Part shown: positions 59,025-64,000 of the stretch, piece by piece
Layout of the letters: each line of letters starts with the position of its first letter
How positions within the stretch are numbered: the first letter of the stretch is position 1
From: Prevotella sp. P3-122
Lineage (GTDB): Bacteria; Bacteroidota; Bacteroidia; Bacteroidales; Bacteroidaceae
Reading direction: 5' to 3'
DNA: 64,000 nucleotides
Assembly (NCBI RefSeq): GCF_002251365.1
Contig: NZ_NPJH01000037.1
Span: forward strand, 36,640-100,639
Program-made: the position numbers and the translations under genes
The notes under the pieces: generated by a model
Database searches by the model: none
What the model saw: only the letters and a program-made list of their open reading frames with translations
Told to the model about the DNA's origin: nothing

Positions 59025-61067
59025 ATGGCTACAAAGAAGAAAACTGTTAAGCCCGCAGCTCCTAAGCACATTGGGCTTGTAAAGAGTGACGCCTATCTCG
59101 AGCCGTTCGAGCAGGCCATACAGGGCAGACACGACCACGTATTGTGGAAACTGGCACAGCTCACCGACAATGGAAAAAGAACACTCTCTGATTTCGCAAG
59201 CGGTTACGACTATTTCGGACTGCACAAGACACCGCGGGGATGGGTGTTCCGTGAGTGGGCGCCAAATGCTACTGACATCTATCTTGTAGGAGACTTCAAC
59301 GACTGGAAGGAGAGCGACAAGTATAGAGCCAAGAGACTAAAGGGTACCGACAACTGGGAGCTCAAGCTGCCAGCCAAGGCCATGAAGCATGGTGACCTCT
59401 TCAAGATGCACGTCTACTGGGAAGGCGGCAACGGAGAGCGCATACCCGCATGGGCACAGAGAGTGGTGCAGGACGATACGACGAAGATATTCTCCGCACA
59501 GGTGTGGGATGTAGAGCCTTACCAGTGGTCGAAGAAGAAGTTCAAGCCGTGCACGTCTCCCTTGCTCATCTACGAGTGCCACATCGGTATGTCACAGGAC
59601 GCCGAGAAGGTAGGAACTTATACCGAGTTCAAGGAGAATGTGCTGCCACGCGTCATTGCTGACGGCTACAACTGCATACAGATCATGGCCATACAGGAGC
59701 ACCCCTACTATGGCTCCTTCGGATATCATGTAAGCTCGTTCTTCGCTGCTTCCAGCCGTTTCGGTACACCAGAGGAGCTGAAGTCGCTCATAGATACTGC
59801 CCACCAGAACGGCATCGCCGTCATCATGGACATCGTACACTCACATGCCGTGAAGAACGAGATTGAGGGACTGGGCAACCTTGCCGGAGACCCCAACCAG
59901 TATTTCTATCCTGGAGGCAGGCGCGAGCATCCGGCATGGGACAGCCTCTGCTTCGACTACGGCAAGGACCAGGTGCTGCACTTCCTGCTCAGCAACTGCA
60001 AGTACTGGCTCAATGAGTTCCATTTCGATGGATTCCGCTTCGATGGAGTAACCTCAATGCTATACTACAGCCACGGACTCGGAGAGGCATTCTGTGGCTA
60101 TCAGGACTACTTCAACGGACATCAGGACGATAACGCCATCTGCTACCTCACGCTTGCAAACCTGCTCATACACGAGGTGAACCCCAAGGCCGTGACAATT
60201 GCCGAGGAGGTAAGCGGCATGCCGGGTCTGGCCGCCAAGTTCAAGGACGGAGGATATGGCTTCGACTACCGCATGGCCATGAACATACCTGACTACTGGA
60301 TTAAGACCATCAAGGAACTGCGCGACGAGGACTGGAAGCCAAGCTCCATATTCTGGGAGGTGAAGAACAGACGAAGCGACGAGAAGACCATCTCCTACTG
60401 TGAGAGCCACGACCAGGCACTCGTGGGAGACAAGACCATCGTCTTCCGTCTCATCGATGCCGATATGTACTGGCACTTCAAGAAGGGCGACGAGAACTTC
60501 ATGGTGCATCGTGGCATCGCCCTGCACAAGATGATAAGGCTTGTAACGGCATCCACCATCAACGGAGGCTACCTCAACTTCATGGGCAACGAGTTCGGAC
60601 ATCCCGAATGGATAGACTTCCCACGAGAGGGCAACGGATGGAGCTACAAGTACGCACGCAGGCAATGGAACCTTGTCGACAATAAGGAACTCGACTACCA
60701 CTACCTCGGCGACTTCGACCGCGAGATGCTTAACGTCATCAAGAGCGAGAAAAACTTCAACAAGACACCCGTGCAGGAAATATGGCACAACGACGGAGAC
60801 CAGATACTCGCCTACATGAGGGGCGACCTTATCTTCGTCTTCAATTTCTCGCCCAACCGCTCGTACACAGACTATGGCTTCATCGTTCCGGCTGGCGCCT
60901 ACAAGGTGGTTCTCAATACCGACAACCCCGACTTCGGAGGCAACGGACTTACAGACGATACCATCACACACTTCACAAACTTCGACCAGCTATACGCACA
61001 AGACCACAAGGAGTGGCTTAAGCTATACATCCCCGCACGCTCGGCCGTCGTTTTGAGGAAAGTATAA
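59025..61067 (+). CDS. glgB: 1,4-alpha-glucan branching enzyme
   Basis: Glycogen branching enzyme of 680 residues, which makes alpha-1,6 links in alpha-glucans. An N-terminal CBM48-like segment (GLHKTPRGWVFREWAPNATDIYLVGDFNDW, about residues 65-94) is followed by a GH13 catalytic domain: IMDIVHSHAVKNE, GFRFDGVTSMLYYSHG (nucleophile Asp), VTIAEEVSGMPG (Glu), and ISYCESHDQALVG (third Asp). A C-terminal beta domain closes the protein. The eukaryote-like architecture, with a short N-terminus, matches the Bacteroidota type. A glgC or glgA gene is not seen in the window. Confidence 0.95.
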   Translation: MATKKKTVKPAAPKHIGLVKSDAYLEPFEQAIQGRHDHVLWKLAQLTDNGKRTLSDFASGYDYFGLHKTPRGWVFREWAPNATDIYLVGDFNDWKESDKYRAKRLKGTDNWELKLPAKAMKHGDLFKMHVYWEGGNGERIPAWAQRVVQDDTTKIFSAQVWDVEPYQWSKKKFKPCTSPLLIYECHIGMSQDAEKVGTYTEFKENVLPRVIADGYNCIQIMAIQEHPYYGSFGYHVSSFFAASSRFGTPEELKSLIDTAHQNGIAVIMDIVHSHAVKNEIEGLGNLAGDPNQYFYPGGRREHPAWDSLCFDYGKDQVLHFLLSNCKYWLNEFHFDGFRFDGVTSMLYYSHGLGEAFCGYQDYFNGHQDDNAICYLTLANLLIHEVNPKAVTIAEEVSGMPGLAAKFKDGGYGFDYRMAMNIPDYWIKTIKELRDEDWKPSSIFWEVKNRRSDEKTISYCESHDQALVGDKTIVFRLIDADMYWHFKKGDENFMVHRGIALHKMIRLVTASTINGGYLNFMGNEFGHPEWIDFPREGNGWSYKYARRQWNLVDNKELDYHYLGDFDREMLNVIKSEKNFNKTPVQEIWHNDGDQILAYMRGDLIFVFNFSPNRSYTDYGFIVPAGAYKVVLNTDNPDFGGNGLTDDTITHFTNFDQLYAQDHKEWLKLYIPARSAVVLRKV

Positions 61068-61090
61068 CTCAACTTTTTACAAGTAGTAAA

Positions 61091-61167
61091 GAGGAGGTAA
61101 AGGAAGATAAGAGGAGGTAAATGACGTATGTTTAAGCAGGGCTTTTACAATTGTCTTTTACCTCCTC
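61091..61167. repeat. GAGGAGGTAA direct and inverted repeat
   Basis: GAGGAGGTAA occurs at 61091-61100 and 61111-61120, and TTTACCTCCTC at 61157-61167 is its inverted copy. It lies just downstream of glgB and could form a hairpin, though without a T tract. The next 60 bases (61168-61235) are a C- and T-rich tract with repeated CCCTCAAACCC and GACCTC units, leading up to the next gene. Confidence 0.6.
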
Positions 61168-61248
61168 GAACCCCTCACCCCCCTCAAACCCTTCAAACCC
61201 TCGACCTCAGACCTTCGACCTCAAAGCGAAACTTAAGTATATATAAAT

Positions 61249-62322
61249 ATGGTAAGGCAAAAAGAAAACAGCATCACGGCTACACGGATAACATGCGCGC
61301 TACTGTTCATTATATTCACATTCACATACCTGTATTCCTATCAGGCAGATGTGCTTGCTATGGCACAGCACGTACTGTCCGAAGGTAAGACGCACTATAA
61401 TGCTACAGTCGGAGCACTACTCATAACCTCCGTGCTTTACCTCCTGCAAGTGGCTGTCATGGCTGTCTCGAGACTCGTTTCCCGAAGTCATGCCCTGACC
61501 TATTTCCCCTCGCTGCTGATTCTTGCCGTGCTCACAGACATAAGCCCCGACATCGACCATGGCTTCACCTTCGGACATTGGCTGTGGCTATGTCCGTTGC
61601 TTCTCCTTCTGTGGGCATGCGCCGTATGGGTGGCAAGACAGATACAGCCCTACGAGCCCGACTCCTTCTCCTACGGCCTGTTCTCAAGAACTGTATGGAT
61701 AAATGTTTTAACCATGACCGTCATGATGACTCTCGTGGGACTCACAGGTAGCAGCAACAATGTCTTCCACTACCGTATGACAGCCGAGAGATGCATAGCC
61801 GGAAAGGACTACGAGGGAGCACTAAATGCAGGAAGCAAGTCTCTCGAAACAGACAGCAGCCTGACAATGTTGCGCATATACGCACTCGCCGCACAGGGAA
61901 AACTGCCAGAGAGACTCTTCGAGTACCCACTCGTTGGAGGATCTGAGGCAATGCGTCCAAATGGCACGTCAGTCAAGATGATGCTCCATAACGACCAGCA
62001 GCTTAAGCTCGTCGTACGTACAACGCCCGACTACAGAATGTGCGGACATCTGCTCGACCGTAATCTTGAGGCCTTCGCATGCGAGCTGGTCAAAAGATAC
62101 GACATGCGACGCCTGCCCAAGCACTACCGCGAGGCCATGACCCTCTACTGCCATACAAGGTCAACACCCATAGTCGTTTACAGCGACCCTGCAACCGAGG
62201 CTGACTATAACGAATATAAGGAAATGGAAAAGAAATATACCAATCCACACGAACGGCAGACTGCCCTCCGCGATGCCTTCGGCAAAACCTACTGGTACTA
62301 TTATGACTACCCTGCTATTTAA
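61249..62322 (+). CDS. DUF6057-type membrane protein (tentative)
   Basis: A 357-residue protein whose first half holds about five membrane spans (CALLFIIFTFTYLYSYQ, VGALLITSVLYLLQVAVMAV, YFPSLLILAVLTDI, LWLCPLLLLLWACAVWV, VWINVLTMTVMMTLVGLTG). The second half is soluble and contains RMTAERCIAGKDYEGALNAGSKSLETDSSLTMLRIYALAAQGKLPERLF, which looks like a short TPR-like hairpin. It resembles what I recall as DUF6057 from Bacteroidales, but this is from memory and unverified. It is a single gene ended by a hairpin at 62459-62497. Confidence 0.65.
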   Translation: MVRQKENSITATRITCALLFIIFTFTYLYSYQADVLAMAQHVLSEGKTHYNATVGALLITSVLYLLQVAVMAVSRLVSRSHALTYFPSLLILAVLTDISPDIDHGFTFGHWLWLCPLLLLLWACAVWVARQIQPYEPDSFSYGLFSRTVWINVLTMTVMMTLVGLTGSSNNVFHYRMTAERCIAGKDYEGALNAGSKSLETDSSLTMLRIYALAAQGKLPERLFEYPLVGGSEAMRPNGTSVKMMLHNDQQLKLVVRTTPDYRMCGHLLDRNLEAFACELVKRYDMRRLPKHYREAMTLYCHTRSTPIVVYSDPATEADYNEYKEMEKKYTNPHERQTALRDAFGKTYWYYYDYPAI

Positions 62323-62458
62323 TTGATAGCTTATAATTGCCTGTGCTGTACTCAATATATTTTGCCAGGAGTTAATGGGCTGCGATGTATCTGTATCCCA
62401 TTTCTTGTGTACTTTAAGTATCCCCATCCTTTTACACAGAGCCGATTTAAGATCTATT

Positions 62459-62497
62459 GACGAGGTTACCTCATTTGATGGTACCCTCGTCAGTTTT
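62459..62497 (+). terminator. Terminator after the 61249 membrane protein gene
   Basis: GACGAGGTTACC at 62459-62470 pairs with GGTACCCTCGTC at 62480-62491 with one mismatch and is followed by AGTTTTTC. Confidence 0.7.
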
Positions 62498-62879
62498 TCT
62501 GATATCTCCATCCCTGCTTGCCACAAAAACCAAAATAAACATTTCATTTACATTGCACCTTTGTCAAGCCACAACTAAAGTTGCATTTCCTGACTTCGTC
62601 AATGCGCCACCCGAATTAAGGTTCGTTGTTAGATAGGTCAAAATCATCGTAGTATGACTTCAGGTAATCTCTGTATAACCGCCATGGATGTGAGTTTCCG
62701 CCAGTACATCGTGGCCATGCCGCATGTATCAGAAGCGTTTTGAACGTACATTGTCTTTGCGCTCTTTGCGCCTTTGCGAGAGCTTTTTCTCGCAGATGTT
62801 TATTGCGTGATATTTTTCTCGCCAAGCCGCCAAGGTCGCAAGGAGATATTGTTCACCCACAGCTAAGACCCTTACGTTC

Positions 62880-63035
62880 AGCTTCCAAGATACGCCTTCG
62901 GCTATTGGAAAGCCTGAAGTAGAAGGGGCAGACGTCACAAATGCTCCAATCTTCGACCTTGCTGGTCGCCGCATCACGGGCGAGGCTTCAAAGGGAGTAT
63001 ATATCAGAAACGGCAAGAAGTTTGTCGTAAGATAA
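62880..63035 (+). pseudogene. C-terminal remnant of a secreted protein
   Basis: The frame reads SFQDTPSAIGKPEVEGADVTNAPIFDLAGRRITGEASKGVYIRNGKKFVVR and then stops at 63033-63035. The phrase FDLAGRR..KGVYIRNGKK is a common C-terminal tail of secreted Prevotella and Bacteroides proteins. Upstream of it the sequence has no start codon or other domain. It is therefore a decayed fragment rather than a gene. The remaining 62498-62879 and 63036-63273 hold nothing else I can support, apart from the promoter of the carbonic anhydrase. Confidence 0.65.
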
Positions 63036-63181
63036 TCACTTCCCCGTAACAGAAAGAGGTGGGTACATCCGTTTGTTGGGTGTGTCCACCTTTTTGCATT
63101 GCTTGGTATGCTTCATGTATCCCTGACCTCATCACTTCCTCGTACCATCATATCCCAAAAAGAGTTTATTTATCATTATGT

Positions 63182-63212
63182 TTTGGTAATACAACTATTT
63201 TCTGTAATTTTG
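63182..63212 (+). promoter_or_regulatory. Promoter of the carbonic anhydrase gene
   Basis: TTTG at 63182-63185 and TAATTTTG at 63205-63212 are 19 bases apart; the ATG is at 63274. Confidence 0.75.
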
Positions 63213-63273
63213 TCTCAGCTTTTGCTAAAATAATAGAATGACAGGCAATTGAAATAATGAATGTATTACATAT

Positions 63274-63816
63274 ATGATAGACGAGATTATTGACTACAAC
63301 AAGACATTCGTTGCCGAGAAGGGCTACGAGAAGTATGTCACAGACAAGTACCCAGACAAGAAATTAGCAGTGTTGTCGTGTATGGATACCCGACTGACCG
63401 AACTTCTTCCTGCTGCACTTGGACTGAAGAACGGTGACGCAAAGATTATTAAGAATGCGGGAGGGCTGGTTATCTCCGCTTTCGACTCTGCCATGCGCAG
63501 CCTGATAGTCGCCATCTACGAGTTAGGAGTGTGTGAAATAATGGTTGTGGCACATTCTCATTGCGGAGCCTGTCATATGAGCTTCGACCATTTCCGCAAT
63601 GAAATGATAGCCCGTGGAGTAAAGGATGAAACACTCGACACCATTCAAAAATGCGGAATAGACTTGCATCACTGGCTTGAGGGGTTCAAGGATACTCCCA
63701 CATCGGTGAAAAAGACAGTCGAGACAATAAAGACGCATCCGCTTGTGCCAAAGGATATTGTGGTACGTGGATTTATCATAGATTCCGAAACGGGAGAATT
63801 AGAGGAGGTCCTGTAA
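63274..63816 (+). CDS. Beta-class carbonic anhydrase
   Basis: Zinc enzyme of 180 residues that interconverts CO2 and bicarbonate. The zinc ligands and catalytic pair appear as SCMDTRLTELLP (Cys, Asp-Arg) and HSHCGACHMS (His, Cys). The rest, IIKNAGGLVISAFDSAMRSLIVAIYELGVCEIMVVAHSHCG, is the typical core. It resembles the short beta-CA type. A repeat array begins three bases past its stop codon, and an insertion sequence boundary follows at about 63874. The gene itself is intact. Confidence 0.94.
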   Translation: MIDEIIDYNKTFVAEKGYEKYVTDKYPDKKLAVLSCMDTRLTELLPAALGLKNGDAKIIKNAGGLVISAFDSAMRSLIVAIYELGVCEIMVVAHSHCGACHMSFDHFRNEMIARGVKDETLDTIQKCGIDLHHWLEGFKDTPTSVKKTVETIKTHPLVPKDIVVRGFIIDSETGELEEVL

Positions 63817-63818
63817 TC

Positions 63819-63874
63819 GAAGCATTGCATCCGCCTACGCAAAGCATTGCACCTGCCAACGCAAAGCATTGCAT
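63819..63874. repeat. Second GCAAAGCATTGC array, truncated at the insertion sequence
   Basis: Three palindrome units (AAGCATTGCAT, GCAAAGCATTGCAC, GCAAAGCATTGCAT) are separated by CCGCCTAC and CTGCCAAC, the same pattern as the array at 3947-4068. It begins just after the carbonic anhydrase stop codon and its last unit touches the probable insertion sequence end. Confidence 0.8.
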
Positions 63875-64000
63875 GTAGTGTACTGAATAAGTTGACACTT
63901 TTAACTTATCAGTATGAGACAAAACAAGAGGAGGGATGATTCGAAAAAACTATCTCTTTTGGAGGAGTATCTTTCATCCACATTATTAAAAACGACCTTT
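63874..64000 (+). mobile_element. Left end of a probable insertion sequence (IS3-like, tentative)
   Basis: The sequence TGTAGTGTACTGAATAAGTTGACACTTTT resembles the left inverted repeat of IS3-family elements (5' TGTACTG), and a reading frame starts 40 bases inside it. Only the first 127 bases fall in the window, so the other end and target duplication cannot be checked. Confidence 0.5.
63914..64000 (+). CDS. Transposase-like protein, N-terminal fragment at window end
   Basis: The frame starts at 63914 and reads MRQNKRRDDSKKLSLLEEYL, then SSTLLKTTF, where the window ends. It is basic and begins like the OrfA of small insertion sequences. The product cannot be identified further; the gene is cut by the window edge. 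Confidence 0.45.
   Translation, partial: MRQNKRRDDSKKLSLLEEYLSSTLLKTTF

Noticed and set aside
60060..60971. 303-codon reading frame opposite glgB
   Set aside because: It is a shadow of a GC-rich third position in glgB and has no recognisable domain.
1..64000. tRNA, rRNA, tmRNA or riboswitch genes
   Set aside because: I looked for T-loop-like and conserved core sequences in the gaps and found none I could defend; a covariance-model search could change this.

Overview
The window looks like a chromosomal segment from a Bacteroidota bacterium, most likely Prevotellaceae. The clues are promoter boxes of the Bacteroidota type (TTTG, about 19 nt, TAnnTTTG), surface lipoproteins with an acidic tail after the lipidated cysteine (BtuG-like), a fused FeoA-FeoB, the ZapA/RNase Y pair, a malic enzyme-phosphotransacetylase fusion, DUF4924/DUF5687/DUF4348-type families, and weak or absent Shine-Dalgarno sequences. 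No rRNA, tRNA or CRISPR array was recognised by eye.

Layout. 1-3.7 kb: corrinoid uptake and activation (BtuG-like surface protein, BtuF-like binding protein, BtuC-like permease, PduO-type adenosyltransferase; no BtuD ATPase next to them). 3.7-4.2 kb: a repeat-rich gap. 4.2-12 kb: housekeeping genes (pheS, a DUF4348 lipoprotein, murB, an MBL-fold hydrolase, prfC, rfbD, DUF4924, a LysE-type exporter). 12-18 kb: glucokinase, ClC channel, Sua5/YrdC, an outer-membrane beta-barrel, fmt, a small HAD-like protein. 18-22 kb: polysaccharide export and nucleotide sugar genes (Wzc-like tyrosine kinase with a long Tyr/Gly tail, rfbA). 22-25 kb: an unknown protein, a coiled-coil protein, zapA and rny. 25-31 kb: an ECF-type sigma operon, a GH10 xylanase, TcdA, an acyltransferase and a TetR regulator. 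31-33.4 kb: the malic enzyme-PTA fusion, ended by a strong terminator.

33.5-39 kb is the accessory island. It carries a three-gene MNT-MNT-HEPN module with ATGA overlaps, a 251-bp MITE-like element with 35-bp terminal inverted repeats, a coupled EcoRI-type adenine methyltransferase and DUF262-HNH nuclease, and about 0.8 kb of nested inverted repeats and dispersed palindromes. It ends at a tiny lipoprotein made of Val-Asp-Thr-Thr repeats.

39-64 kb returns to core genes: a Crp/Fnr regulator, lepA, two tandem acyl-CoA ligase paralogues, feoAB, a DUF5687 membrane protein, a LolA-like chaperone, ftsK, a 3'-5' exonuclease, an RlmI-like methyltransferase, tilS, kdsB (its 3' end overlaps tilS), a 14-unit MORN protein, a YhcH-family protein, glgB, a membrane protein, a degenerate fragment of a secreted-protein C-terminus, and a beta-carbonic anhydrase. 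The window closes in a second copy of the GCAAAGCATTGC repeat that abuts the left end of a probable insertion sequence.

The most interesting stretch is 33.5-38.7 kb: two predicted antitoxins for one predicted toxin, a restriction-modification pair with an unusual nuclease partner, a MITE, and a structured intergenic element, all within 5 kb. A short interspersed repeat family seen at four sites in the window (near 3.8, 25.2, 38.5 and 38.6 kb) is a second lead.
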